This document shows, in pieces, positions 17,194 to 26,778 of a stretch of 64,000 nt of DNA (the stretch's first letter is position 1; every line of letters begins with the position of its first letter). Below the pieces are notes generated by a model, which saw only the letters and a program-made list of their open reading frames with translations, made no database searches and was not told the DNA's origin. This DNA comes from JAAELZ01 sp965237995 (GTDB lineage Bacteria; Pseudomonadota; Gammaproteobacteria; Arenicellales; Poriferihabitantaceae), in the NCBI GenBank assembly GCA_965237995.1, contig CBDEGO010000003.1, positions 434,001 to 498,000 of the forward strand, given 5' to 3'. The translations under genes were made by a program, and so were the position numbers.

Positions 17194-17771
17194 TATTCTT
17201 CTCCGTCTTTTTTTAAGGTTTCTGGATCAATATGTTTTGCTAAGTAAAACATTTGTAAAATAGTAAAAACCAGAGTGATGCCAAGCATCCAAAATACTTT
17301 AAAGTTGACCCATGTTTCTACACGGGTTTCGTGGGGTAAATCTGGCTGGTAATAAAAGGCGACATAGAGGTTAAGCAGCCCCATAAATACGAAAAAGATA
17401 CCCCATGCGATGCTTAGCGTTTTCCACACCGATGATGGCAAATCCAACTGAGAACCCATTAGGCGCTGAATAACCGGCTTTTCACCAACAACTATCGAAC
17501 CAAGCACCAGCACCGCAAATATCCAATTGACGATGGATGGCTTCCACATAATGAACGCGTCGTTACGAAATATCAGCGTCATACCTCCAAACACAAATAA
17601 TACCGCTAACGTAATCACATGGGCTTGCTCAAACTTACGATGGCGAAAGTAGACCCAAGCCACTTGTGCAAAAGCCGCAGCAATGGCAACAGCGGTTGCG
17701 ACAAAAATGTCGTAGGCTTTAAATACAACAAAGTAGAGTAAAAGCGGGAAAAAATCGAATAGTAATTTCAT
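17193..17771 (-). CDS. yciB: YciB / intracellular septation protein A
   Basis: 192 residues, inner-membrane protein with about five or six hydrophobic segments and the typical start MKLLFDFFPLLLYFVVFKAY. The motif AWVYFRHRKFEQ after the second membrane segment and RLMGSQLDLP are family features. YciB acts in cell-envelope synthesis and septation. It heads a three-gene minus-strand operon. Confidence 0.93.
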   Translation of the reverse strand: MKLLFDFFPLLLYFVVFKAYDIFVATAVAIAAAFAQVAWVYFRHRKFEQAHVITLAVLFVFGGMTLIFRNDAFIMWKPSIVNWIFAVLVLGSIVVGEKPVIQRLMGSQLDLPSSVWKTLSIAWGIFFVFMGLLNLYVAFYYQPDLPHETRVETWVNFKVFWMLGITLVFTILQMFYLAKHIDPETLKKDGEE

Positions 17772-17966
17772 GATACTGCGCTACTAATGAGTAAGTGGGC
17801 AAAACCACCTTGAAGGCAATTTTTAACTGCGGCGCATTATAATCGCTTTATCAGCGATCCTATAGTATTGAAATGCGTAGTTAGCGTTATTTTAATTTAT
17901 CAGACAGCAGTCAAGTGCTAATATCCGACTTGAACAGGCCAACTTATCCTATTAAAAACTAACATT

Positions 17967-19802
17967 ATGAATATACCCGAGGGTATAGAAGGTAAAGCCT
18001 CCTGGCTAACTATTGCGACTTCTGCGCGCGTGCTTGGGCACCCGTTGGTGTGGTCAGCGATGACGGCTATATTCATTCTTGTTGGTTATTTCTGGTTACA
18101 GTATTACGCGCTGCCCTACTCCACCGAATTAGCCGCTGATTCAAATGCTAAGGTAACCGTAAGTAATACTTCACCGAGTAAAAATGACATTGGTTCTGAC
18201 GTAAAAAGCCACTGGAACCCTGATATATATAAGGATATCGAAACCAAGGAAGTGATGTCGATAAGCAATGAGCAAGATGATAATCGGGCTCAGGATTACC
18301 GCAGAATAATAGCGCTTGAAGCTAAATTATTGCCGCTGCTTAACAAAGGGTCAGAATACATGGCAAGCGAAAACTATGTACTTCCTGAAAATGCCAATGC
18401 ATGGCACATGTATTCGCAAGTGTTAGAGATAGATTCAAGTCACGGTACAGCCAAGTCGGCACAGCAACAAATTCTTGAAACGTTGCAACAGAACGCACAG
18501 CTTTCAGTAGAAGAGAAACAATACGAAGATAGCGAGCGATGGCTAACCCAATTGGACACCATTTTACCTGGCAATCCATTTCAAACGACCTTACGCAACC
18601 GTATCGCTGAACAAATTAATCAAGAACTGGCACAAGCAGAGGCCGCACAAAAAGAAGTTGATAAGCTTAACCGTCTTAAAGCTGCTCTAGACGATGCTCA
18701 TTTAGCCATGTCCTCGGAGCCTGCTAAATTACGCGCTGCATTTGATCTTTACATGCGGGCCTTAGAAATTGAGCCTGACAACAGTGCGGCCCAATCTGGA
18801 TTGGATAACATCCATCAAATACGCATCGATAAAGCCCAGTCGGCGATCACTTTGGAAGATTTTGACTCGGCGCAGCAAGAAATAGATAGATTGCTAGAAA
18901 CCAACGCCAAGCAAAGCGTTGTTAATGAATTGATAGCTTCATTAGAGGCTAAAAAAGCTCAATTCACTGAACTGCAACTGTTGGCTCAAGAAAAGCAAAA
19001 GGCCGCCGCACAAGCTGCGATCGAAGCAGAGCTTACAGCTAAACAAGCAGAAAAAGTGGCTGCGCAAGCAGCACTTGAAGCAAAGGCCGCCAAAGAAGCG
19101 CAGGAGAAAGAAACCCTTTCCATCTTAACCGAACCTGCAAAGCCCACCGCTAGCGATTCTGTTGGCAGCCAAGGCCAAGCTAGCATTGACAATGTGCCTA
19201 AAGAAGTGGCAACGCTCTTTCCTGAAATAGTTGATGTTCAGGATATTACCGTAAACGCTAAAGCAAAGCCCTTAGACTTAGCCAACGACACTAACCAAGC
19301 TGGCACAGCCGTTGATAATAAGATAAAACAACTGAATGACGGAATCGCGGCTTATTACGAAGGAAATTATAATAGCGCTTTCGAGTTGCTGCACCCACTA
19401 GCAGAAGACGGCGTTGCACGCGCCCAATTTCGACTGGGTATTATGTATTTTCAAGGCCGTACCGTGGTCAAAAATACTGATTTGGCCACCCAATGGATTG
19501 CCCGTGCTTTACCCACTATATTGCGTGCGGCGCAAAATAATGCCGCATGGGCGCAGTCTGATTTAGGCACCGCCTATGAGATGGGTATCGGCGTACAAAA
19601 AGACCTTGGTCGGTCCGCCACTTGGTACAAAAAGGCAGCAGATCTAGGGTATGCCGGAGCGCAAACCAATTTAGGAGTATTGTACGGCACCGGAGAAGGC
19701 GTCAAGTATGACCGACAGCTGGCTGTTTACTGGCTAAAACAAGCGGCTGAACAAGGCGATAAAGTCGCACAAGATAACTTAAAAATTCTAAACGCGCGTT
19801 AG
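17967..19802 (+). CDS. Membrane-anchored Sel1-repeat protein
   Basis: 611 residues. A single membrane segment (FILVGYFWLQYYALPY, about residues 36-52) is followed by a long helical region with TPR-like units (residues 100-320), an alanine/glutamine-rich coiled coil (about 330-390) and C-terminal Sel1-like repeats such as AQFRLGIMYFQGR, AQSDLGTAYEMGIG and AQTNLGVLYGTGEG. Such proteins are scaffolds for protein interaction, mostly periplasmic when anchored this way. I cannot name a partner. No obvious operon mates. Confidence 0.75.
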   Translation: MNIPEGIEGKASWLTIATSARVLGHPLVWSAMTAIFILVGYFWLQYYALPYSTELAADSNAKVTVSNTSPSKNDIGSDVKSHWNPDIYKDIETKEVMSISNEQDDNRAQDYRRIIALEAKLLPLLNKGSEYMASENYVLPENANAWHMYSQVLEIDSSHGTAKSAQQQILETLQQNAQLSVEEKQYEDSERWLTQLDTILPGNPFQTTLRNRIAEQINQELAQAEAAQKEVDKLNRLKAALDDAHLAMSSEPAKLRAAFDLYMRALEIEPDNSAAQSGLDNIHQIRIDKAQSAITLEDFDSAQQEIDRLLETNAKQSVVNELIASLEAKKAQFTELQLLAQEKQKAAAQAAIEAELTAKQAEKVAAQAALEAKAAKEAQEKETLSILTEPAKPTASDSVGSQGQASIDNVPKEVATLFPEIVDVQDITVNAKAKPLDLANDTNQAGTAVDNKIKQLNDGIAAYYEGNYNSAFELLHPLAEDGVARAQFRLGIMYFQGRTVVKNTDLATQWIARALPTILRAAQNNAAWAQSDLGTAYEMGIGVQKDLGRSATWYKKAADLGYAGAQTNLGVLYGTGEGVKYDRQLAVYWLKQAAEQGDKVAQDNLKILNAR

Positions 19803-19812
19803 TTAAAGTTGT

Positions 19813-20301
19813 TTAGCGTCTCTGCGCAAAAAAATTAGAGAGCAAACCCTTAGCCTCTTGTTTCATAACACCTGAATGCACCGAACACTTGTGGTTCATC
19901 AGAGGTGAATTGAGCACATCAACCACACTGCCCGCGGCTCCTGCGCGCTCATCGGGCGTAGCAAAAACAAGCTTCGCAATTCGCGCTTGTAAAATGGCCC
20001 CCGCACACATCACGCAAGGCTCAAGCGTCACATAGAGCGTTGCCCCGGTTAGGCGATGATTTCCTAGGGCTTGCGCTGCGCTGCGCAAAGCGACAATCTC
20101 AGCATGTGCTGAAGGGTCTTGGTTGGTGATAGTTTTATTGTGTCCAACTCCAATGACCTTATCTTGAAGCGTCACTACCGCGCCCACTGGCACTTCTCCT
20201 TCATTCTGAGCAAGCTCGGCTTGTTGTAGGGCCAAGTGCATAAACGAAGCGTCTAACTCACTCCCACTCAATGGTCGCAGGCGGTTTTCCGGAGATATCA
20301 T
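19813..20301 (-). CDS. tadA: tRNA-specific adenosine deaminase
   Basis: TadA converts A34 to inosine in tRNA-Arg. The zinc site is complete: HAEIVALR (H and catalytic E) and PCVMCAGAI (two cysteines). The ATG at 20301 gives 162 residues and overlaps the end of guaA by 44 bases; ATG 20241 would give MHLALQQAELAQ and lose about 20 residues found in the family, so the upstream start is preferred. The same direction as guaA suggests cotranscription. Confidence 0.93.
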   Translation of the reverse strand: MISPENRLRPLSGSELDASFMHLALQQAELAQNEGEVPVGAVVTLQDKVIGVGHNKTITNQDPSAHAEIVALRSAAQALGNHRLTGATLYVTLEPCVMCAGAILQARIAKLVFATPDERAGAAGSVVDVLNSPLMNHKCSVHSGVMKQEAKGLLSNFFAQRR

Positions 20302-21814
20302 AGGTTACGCGACTGACACCACGAACCTCGTTAATGATGCGATTAGACACTAAACCTAATACATCATAAGGAATGTGCGCCCAAATGGCGGTCATGAAAT
20401 CCACCGTTTCTACCGCGCGCAATGCAATAACATATTCATAAGCACGGTTATCACCAACCACCCCAACAGATTTAACTGGTAAGAATACTGCAAAAGCTTG
20501 GCTAATCTTGTGATACAGGTCGTGATTGTATAACTCCTCTAAGAAGATCGCGTCAGCTTGTCGCAAAATATCAGCGAACTCTTGTTTTACTTCGCCTAAG
20601 ATTCGCACACCTAAACCAGGCCCAGGGAACGGATGGCGAAATACCATTTTTTCGAGCAAACCCAGCTCAAGCCCTACTTGTCTTACCTCATCTTTAAATA
20701 AATCACGCAGAGGCTCGACTAACCCAAGTTCCATGTCATCGGGCAAGCCGCCCACGTTATGGTGTGATTTAATAATCTTGGCCTTACCCAATTTATTTCC
20801 AGCAGACTCGATCACATCGGGGTAAATTGTACCCTGCGCCAGCCACTTGGCATTGTTAAGCTTTCTCGCCTCACGCTCAAAAATATTAATAAATTGGTTA
20901 CCAATAATCTTACGTTTTGCTTCTGGGTCGATCTCACCTTGTAAGGGCGTTAAAAATTCTGCTTCAGCATTGACTCGAATCACTTTAACGCCTAAATTTT
21001 CAGCAAAAGTACGCATCACCTCATCGCCTTCATTTAAACGCAATAAACCATTATCGACAAAAATACAGGTCAACTTATTACCAATCGCCCTATGCAATAA
21101 AGCGGCCACCACTGAAGAGTCAACGCCTCCAGATAAACCTAAGATCACTTCGTCTTCCCCTACTTGATTGCGCATTGCATCAATCAAGTTATCAATAATA
21201 TTTGAAGGTTGCCAATCCGCTGCGCAACCACAAATCGTATGGACAAAGTTGCTGATTATTTGCTTACCATCTTTCGTATGAGTGACTTCTGGATGAAACT
21301 GAATGCCGTAAAATGAACGTACTTCATCGGCAAAGGCTGCATGCGGTGCATTGACGCTTTCACCGATTAATGCAAAGCCATCTGGTAATTCACTGACGCG
21401 ATCACCGTGGCTCATCCATACTTCGATGTCTAGCCGGTCAATGCCATCGAATAATTTACAGCGCTGATTAAGTGATACTGTCGCGTGACCGTATTCCTTA
21501 TGGTCAGAGTCTTCAACACGGCCGCCAAGCTGGGCAGCCATCGTTTGCATTCCATAACACACTCCCAAAACGGGAATATCTAATGAAAATATTTCGCGAT
21601 GAGCGCGCGGCGTATCTTCTGTTGTAACCGACTCAGGCCCACCAGACAAAATGACCCCTTTGGCGTCAAAGGCCTTAATCGCATCCATACTGACATCAAA
21701 TGGGTAAATCTCACAATAGACCCCTGCTTCGCGTACATTGCGCGCGATGAGTTGCGTGTATTGCGATCCAAAGTCGATGACTAACAAACGATCTGAATGT
21801 GGGTCAGGTCTCAT
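20258..21814 (-). CDS. guaA: GMP synthase (glutamine-hydrolysing)
   Basis: 518 residues. Glutamine amidotransferase domain first (VLGVCYGMQTMAAQLGG with the nucleophilic cysteine, GIQFHPEVTHT with His/Glu), then the ATP-pyrophosphatase domain (VILGLSGGVDSSVVAALLH, the PP-loop) and the dimerisation domain ending TIEWE. Makes GMP from XMP. Lies 41 bases downstream of guaB on the same strand, the usual guaBA operon. Confidence 0.98.
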   Translation of the reverse strand: MRPDPHSDRLLVIDFGSQYTQLIARNVREAGVYCEIYPFDVSMDAIKAFDAKGVILSGGPESVTTEDTPRAHREIFSLDIPVLGVCYGMQTMAAQLGGRVEDSDHKEYGHATVSLNQRCKLFDGIDRLDIEVWMSHGDRVSELPDGFALIGESVNAPHAAFADEVRSFYGIQFHPEVTHTKDGKQIISNFVHTICGCAADWQPSNIIDNLIDAMRNQVGEDEVILGLSGGVDSSVVAALLHRAIGNKLTCIFVDNGLLRLNEGDEVMRTFAENLGVKVIRVNAEAEFLTPLQGEIDPEAKRKIIGNQFINIFEREARKLNNAKWLAQGTIYPDVIESAGNKLGKAKIIKSHHNVGGLPDDMELGLVEPLRDLFKDEVRQVGLELGLLEKMVFRHPFPGPGLGVRILGEVKQEFADILRQADAIFLEELYNHDLYHKISQAFAVFLPVKSVGVVGDNRAYEYVIALRAVETVDFMTAIWAHIPYDVLGLVSNRIINEVRGVSRVTYDISGKPPATIEWE

Positions 21815-21855
21815 AGCAATTTATTTGATCTCAAATAATATGAGCTAAGAATTAA

Positions 21856-23310
21856 TTAGCTTCGGTGATAGTTTGGCGCTTCTTTAACAATCGACACATC
21901 ATGCACATGGCTCTCGTTCATCCCCGCATTCGTTATGCGCACGAATTGCGTATTGTTTCTCATGTCGTCAATGGTTGCTGCTCCGTTATAGCCCATACTC
22001 GCGCGCAAACCGCCCATTAACTGATGAATAATATTTACCATCGGGCCTTTATAAGCTACTCGGCCTTCAATGCCTTCTGGTACGAGTTTTTCAGGTGCTT
22101 GACCCTCTTGAAAATAACGGTCTTTAGACCCTTTGGCCATCGCCCCCATCGACCCCATTCCACGGTAGGATTTATAAGAACGGCCTTGATACATCTCAAT
22201 TTCGCCGGGCGCTTCTTCAGTACCCGCTAATAAGCCACCCACCATAACGCAGTTTGCGCCAGATGCAATGGCCTTGGCAATATCACCAGAGTAACGTAAG
22301 CCGCCATCGGCGATGAACGGCACGCCAGAACCTTCCAAGCCTTTTTTGACATTCATAATGGCTTGTACTTGCGGAACACCTACACCAGCGACAATACGTG
22401 TGGTACAAATAGATCCAGGGCCAATACCTACTTTCACGCCATCTGCTCCTGCCTCTACTAAGTCTTTAGCCGCGGCGGCAGTAGCGATATTACCGCCTAT
22501 CACTTGGACGTCGTATTGCCTCTTTATCTCTCGTACTCGGTCAAGCACCCCCGTTGAATGACCGTGCGCAGTATCAACAATAATCGCATCGACTCCCGCC
22601 TTCACTATCGCTTCAACGCGTTCATCACTGTCTACTCCCGTACCGACCGCTGCTGCAACTAATAAACGACCATGTTGGTCTTTACAGGCGTTCGGATTAT
22701 CTTTGGTTTTTTGAATGTCCTTGACTGTAATTAAGCCTTTTAATCTTTGCTGGTCATCAACAACCAACAACTTTTCAATACGATTTTCATGCAACAACTG
22801 GCGAATTTTTCCTCGGCTAGCCCCTTCCTGCACAGAAACTAAATTGGCCTCTCCCGTCATTACCTCAGTCACTGGAGCTTGTATGTTTTCTTGGAAGCGT
22901 AAATCTCTGTTAGTCACAATTCCAATAGCTTTTTCACCTTCCACCACCGGTACACCAGAAATATGATGTTGCTGCATTAGCTTCAACACATCCTCTACCT
23001 TAGCATCAGCGCTGACTGTTATTGGGTCATGAATAATACCGCTTTCATGCTTTTTGACCTTAGTTACCTCTGCCGCCTGCATAGCGGGAGGTAAATTTCG
23101 ATGAATAACGCCAACACCTCCTTCTTGCGCTAAGCAGATCGCTGCACGTGCTTCAGTCACGGTATCCATCGCTGCGGAGACTAGAGGAATATTGATTAAT
23201 AGAGACCGCGTAAACTGCGTTACCAAGCTGGCTTGGTGAGGCAAAATAGCCGACTTTTGTGGGACGAGAAGTACGTCGTCGAAGGTAAGCGCTAAATCTA
23301 TATTTTCCAT
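21856..23310 (-). CDS. guaB: Inosine-5'-monophosphate dehydrogenase
   Basis: 484 residues. Barrel start LTFDDVLLVPQKSAILP, a CBS pair inserted at about 95-200, then VKVGIGPGSICTTRIVAGVG with the catalytic cysteine and the flap/arginine region YRGMGSMGAM. Oxidises IMP to XMP, the committed step to guanine nucleotides. First gene of the guaB-guaA(-tadA) unit; promoter expected in 23311-23555, which has no other gene on this strand. Confidence 0.98.
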   Translation of the reverse strand: MENIDLALTFDDVLLVPQKSAILPHQASLVTQFTRSLLINIPLVSAAMDTVTEARAAICLAQEGGVGVIHRNLPPAMQAAEVTKVKKHESGIIHDPITVSADAKVEDVLKLMQQHHISGVPVVEGEKAIGIVTNRDLRFQENIQAPVTEVMTGEANLVSVQEGASRGKIRQLLHENRIEKLLVVDDQQRLKGLITVKDIQKTKDNPNACKDQHGRLLVAAAVGTGVDSDERVEAIVKAGVDAIIVDTAHGHSTGVLDRVREIKRQYDVQVIGGNIATAAAAKDLVEAGADGVKVGIGPGSICTTRIVAGVGVPQVQAIMNVKKGLEGSGVPFIADGGLRYSGDIAKAIASGANCVMVGGLLAGTEEAPGEIEMYQGRSYKSYRGMGSMGAMAKGSKDRYFQEGQAPEKLVPEGIEGRVAYKGPMVNIIHQLMGGLRASMGYNGAATIDDMRNNTQFVRITNAGMNESHVHDVSIVKEAPNYHRS

Positions 23311-23555
23311 CGACAGATTATACTGAAAGAGGTTTTCGCTAGCACGCGTCTTTTGCTAAATTTTTCTATCTCAATAGACATAGTGACCGATTATGCACCC
23401 TAGACCAAACGGCTAAATTTGTGCTCAATTGGGAGTTATGCGTCGGTGTGCTATTTTATTTAGGTTTAAATTCAGTTAAGATGTTTTGCATAACAGGTGA
23501 CGCTGGCTTTTTGCGAGCATCCACAACGATAAAACTCACGCTATGAGGAGAAAAC

Positions 23556-23921
23556 ATGAACAAAGCTAAGGCATTATTATTCAGCGCAATATTTACTCTT
23601 GCTGCTTGTGGCGCGAATACATCAACCTCACCCTATTACGCGGTTGAAGAAGCAACAGTCGTTGAACTTGATCCGCTTGCGCAAGCGGCTGAAGACTTAA
23701 AAGCAGCTAAGGCCGTTAAGTCTGAATGGCGTTTTATTGATAAATCAGGCGGTGGATCAGCACAAAACATGAGTGATTTCATGAAAATCGCTGAAGAAAA
23801 AGCCGCTGCCGGAGAAACAGAAGAAGCTAATCGCATTGCTGCGTTAATCTCTAAGTATGCAAAACTGGGTATCGCTCAAGCAGAAAAGCAAAAAGCCGCT
23901 AAGCCATACTACCCGCAGTAA
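23556..23921 (+). CDS. Small putative lipoprotein
   Basis: 121 residues beginning MNKAKALLFSAIFTLAAC, a lipoprotein signal with the lipobox LAAC. The mature part is alanine/lysine/glutamate-rich and helical, ending KAAKPYYPQ. A GAGGAG-type ribosome site stands before the ATG and a strong terminator follows, so it is a single-gene unit. No family recognised; an outer-membrane-anchored periplasmic protein is likely. Confidence 0.75.
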   Translation: MNKAKALLFSAIFTLAACGANTSTSPYYAVEEATVVELDPLAQAAEDLKAAKAVKSEWRFIDKSGGGSAQNMSDFMKIAEEKAAAGETEEANRIAALISKYAKLGIAQAEKQKAAKPYYPQ

Positions 23922-23958
23922 ACCACTGCTGTTATTCAGGCCTGCATTAAGGGCGAAC

Positions 23959-23985
23959 AGCCGAGCTATTTTGCTCGGCTTTTTT
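23959..23985 (+). terminator. Rho-independent terminator after the lipoprotein gene
   Basis: AGCCGAGC pairs with GCTCGGCT around a TATTTT loop and is followed by TTTTTA. Ends 20 bases before the xseA ATG. Confidence 0.88.
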
Positions 23986-24004
23986 ATGCCCTAAGCCATT
24001 CATT

Positions 24005-25339
24005 ATGCTAACCGCTGCAAAACAAACACTATCAGTCGGAGAACTGGTCACTCAGTTTAAGAGCCTTGCTGAAATGAGCTTCCCCGATGTGTGGGTGGAA
24101 GGTGAAGTTAGCCAGGTATCCTCACCTACTTCCGGGCACATCTATTTCACCCTCAAAGACGACAGCAGTTTATTACGCTGCGTTTTGTTTAAAAATAAAC
24201 GCTACCAAGCTGTTTGCTTGCCAGAGGAAGGTAAAACACTTTTAATTCGTGGCAAGGTTTCTGTTTATACGCAGCGCTGCGAATTACAATTTATCGCTTC
24301 CTATATAGAAGATGCCGGTGAAGGAGCGCTGCGCCGTGAATTCGAACTACTTAAAAATAAACTTCAGTCGCAGGGTTTATTTGAACAAGCACATAAAAAG
24401 GCGATACCGCGATTTCCGCAAAAGATAGCGGTGATCACCTCGGCCAGCGCAGCGGCTTTGCAAGATGTACTAAGTACCTTGCAAAAACGCTTTCCAATTG
24501 CCACGGTTTGCTTGTGCCCTGCGACCGTACAGGGTGATCGCGCAGCAATACAAATTATGGCCGCACTTGACCTAGCACAAGCAATCGAGCCTGACATTAT
24601 TCTATTGGTAAGGGGTGGAGGTAGCGCAGAAGACCTACATGCGTTCAACGACGAGCAATTGGCGCAGCACCTATATGACTGCCCTATCGCAGTGATTAGC
24701 GGGGTTGGGCACGAAACAGATTTCACTATTGCTGACTTCGTTGCCGACCAAAGAGCCTTAACGCCAACGGACGCTGCGGTATTAGCCACACCTGACCAAT
24801 CTGAACTTAGTAACTCAATCGCTGAGCTATCTACTCGTTTGAGTAAGTTAACGCGGTCGAAAATTTCTGAGCGTCAACAAACTAAAGATTACCTCCTAAA
24901 TAGAGTAAAGCACCCGAAGAGTTTAATCAGTACTCAAAGGCAACGCATTGACGGTTTAATTACTCGATTGCGTTTAACAACACTGTCTCAATTAAATCAG
25001 AAGGCGAATCAATGTCAGAGCGCTTCCATACGCTTAGACCGGTTAGAGCCTTCACAACAAATTTCTACATACATGCATCGACAAAAGTTGTTAAGCGCGG
25101 CTATTAATCAAATGTGGCAACGCCACCATGAGAGAAAGCAGCAACGAGTTAACCTTTTGCTTAGTAAGCTCAATACATTGAACCCATTGTCTACGCTCGA
25201 TAGAGGATATGCTATTGTACAAAACCAAAATGGGCATTTAATTAGCCAAACATCTCAAATAAGCGAAACCGAAGTGTTGAACACACGCTTGGCGAGTGGT
25301 TCTTTTCAGAGCAAGGTGACTGTCAAAGAACCTAGTTAA
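24005..25339 (+). CDS. xseA: Exodeoxyribonuclease VII large subunit
   Basis: 444 residues. N-terminal OB domain (FPDVWVEGEVSQVSSPTSGH, then YFTLKD), the catalytic middle region (AVITSASAAALQDVLSTL; ILLVRGGGSAEDLHAFNDE; GVGHETDFTIADFVAD) and a C-terminal coiled coil. With XseB it degrades single-stranded DNA. No xseB is near. Its own promoter must overlap the preceding terminator region. Confidence 0.96.
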   Translation: MLTAAKQTLSVGELVTQFKSLAEMSFPDVWVEGEVSQVSSPTSGHIYFTLKDDSSLLRCVLFKNKRYQAVCLPEEGKTLLIRGKVSVYTQRCELQFIASYIEDAGEGALRREFELLKNKLQSQGLFEQAHKKAIPRFPQKIAVITSASAAALQDVLSTLQKRFPIATVCLCPATVQGDRAAIQIMAALDLAQAIEPDIILLVRGGGSAEDLHAFNDEQLAQHLYDCPIAVISGVGHETDFTIADFVADQRALTPTDAAVLATPDQSELSNSIAELSTRLSKLTRSKISERQQTKDYLLNRVKHPKSLISTQRQRIDGLITRLRLTTLSQLNQKANQCQSASIRLDRLEPSQQISTYMHRQKLLSAAINQMWQRHHERKQQRVNLLLSKLNTLNPLSTLDRGYAIVQNQNGHLISQTSQISETEVLNTRLASGSFQSKVTVKEPS

Positions 25340-25377
25340 TTGCACGATTGACTGCCTAGCGTAGCGCTTACACTGAA

Positions 25378-26778
25378 TTAACGTTTTCTGGTTTTCTTTC
25401 TGCGTTCTAAGTTGCCACCGCGTGCCAGTTTCTTCTTTTCGTTTATCTTTAGCTTTGGCTTTCCCTCCGCTTCAAACGGGTTTTTACTGTCACGAGTCAC
25501 TATATGAATCGGCGTTCCTCTCAGCTTATTTGCTTGCGCAAAAAAGTGTTTTAAATAGCGTAAATAACTAGCAGGTAATGACTCCACTTGATTGCCATGG
25601 ATGACCAATACTTGCGGGTTTTTACCCGCTTGATGGGCAAACTTAACCCGTATTTTACGCCCACCTTTCATGGGGGGTGGCGTGCGTTCTACGGCTAAAG
25701 CCAACTGACGATTTAGCAGTGATGTCGGTAAGTCTTTAAATGCAGAATCATACGCTTTTTGCACCTTTGGCATAATGTTGCCAACCGCTGTGCCATGTAA
25801 AGCCGATATATTTAAGACGTCTACATGAGTCAAGAACGGAAACTTAAGCTCCATATTGTGCTGTATTTTACTCTTGGCTTGGTTGCTTAAGCCATCCCAC
25901 TTGTTGATCGCAATCACCAGCGATCTTCCCATATCTAACACCATTCCGACGATACTGACATCTTGTGAGGTAATGCCATCACGCGCATCAATTAACATCA
26001 CTACGACGTTAGCGCGTTCAATCGCTTGTAGTGTTTTCACCACCGAAAACTTCTCTATCACCTCGTCTATTTTCGCTCTGCGACGTACACCCGCTGTGTC
26101 GGTGAGTACAAACTCTCGGCCTTTGTAATCAAGGCTAATATTAACGCTATCTCGCGTTGTACCAGCAACATCACTCACTATCACGCGTTGTTCACCCAAT
26201 AGTGCGTTAGTTAAGGTTGATTTTCCGGCATTGGGCCGCCCTACTAAAGCGACCCGTGGTATTGCATCGTCCTCTTCATCTTGCTTGGCCTTATAGCCGC
26301 CCAACACCGATTGCAGCATATTGTGTATGCCGTCTCCTCGCTTAGATGAAATTGGCCAGATAGATTCAAATCCTAATTTTTGGAAGCTCGCGCCGGATAT
26401 AGAACCAGCCTGACCCTCCGATTTATTGACCAACAAATGCACTTTCAAACTTGATTTACGAAGCTTCTGGGCCAGCATTTCGTCATGCGCCAACAAGCCA
26501 TCTTTCCCGTCGACTAAAAGCAGAATCTCGTCTGCTTCCTCGATTAGTTGGTCAACTTGGAATTGTATTTGCGGGTCAAAGTCTTCATCATTAAACGTCA
26601 CCCCGCCGCTATCTACAATAAGACAATCACAAGAGCCCAGTTTTGCTCTACCGTATAAGCGGTCTCGCGTGACCCCAGGGCGGTCGTCTACAATGGCATC
26701 ATGCGACTTAGTTAGGCGATTAAACAGCGTAGATTTACCGACGTTAGGTCGCCCGACAAGAGCGACAACGGGTAACAT
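25378..26778 (-). CDS. der: GTPase Der
   Basis: 466 residues with two tandem GTPase domains: first G1 GRPNVGKST (about 8-16) with DRPGVTRDR, second G1 GRPNAGKST (about 180) with NKWD, and a KH-like C-terminal domain, ending in a basic tail. Required for 50S ribosome maturation. Its ATG abuts the bamB stop, as in other gammaproteobacteria. Confidence 0.98.
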   Translation of the reverse strand: MLPVVALVGRPNVGKSTLFNRLTKSHDAIVDDRPGVTRDRLYGRAKLGSCDCLIVDSGGVTFNDEDFDPQIQFQVDQLIEEADEILLLVDGKDGLLAHDEMLAQKLRKSSLKVHLLVNKSEGQAGSISGASFQKLGFESIWPISSKRGDGIHNMLQSVLGGYKAKQDEEDDAIPRVALVGRPNAGKSTLTNALLGEQRVIVSDVAGTTRDSVNISLDYKGREFVLTDTAGVRRRAKIDEVIEKFSVVKTLQAIERANVVVMLIDARDGITSQDVSIVGMVLDMGRSLVIAINKWDGLSNQAKSKIQHNMELKFPFLTHVDVLNISALHGTAVGNIMPKVQKAYDSAFKDLPTSLLNRQLALAVERTPPPMKGGRKIRVKFAHQAGKNPQVLVIHGNQVESLPASYLRYLKHFFAQANKLRGTPIHIVTRDSKNPFEAEGKPKLKINEKKKLARGGNLERRKKTRKR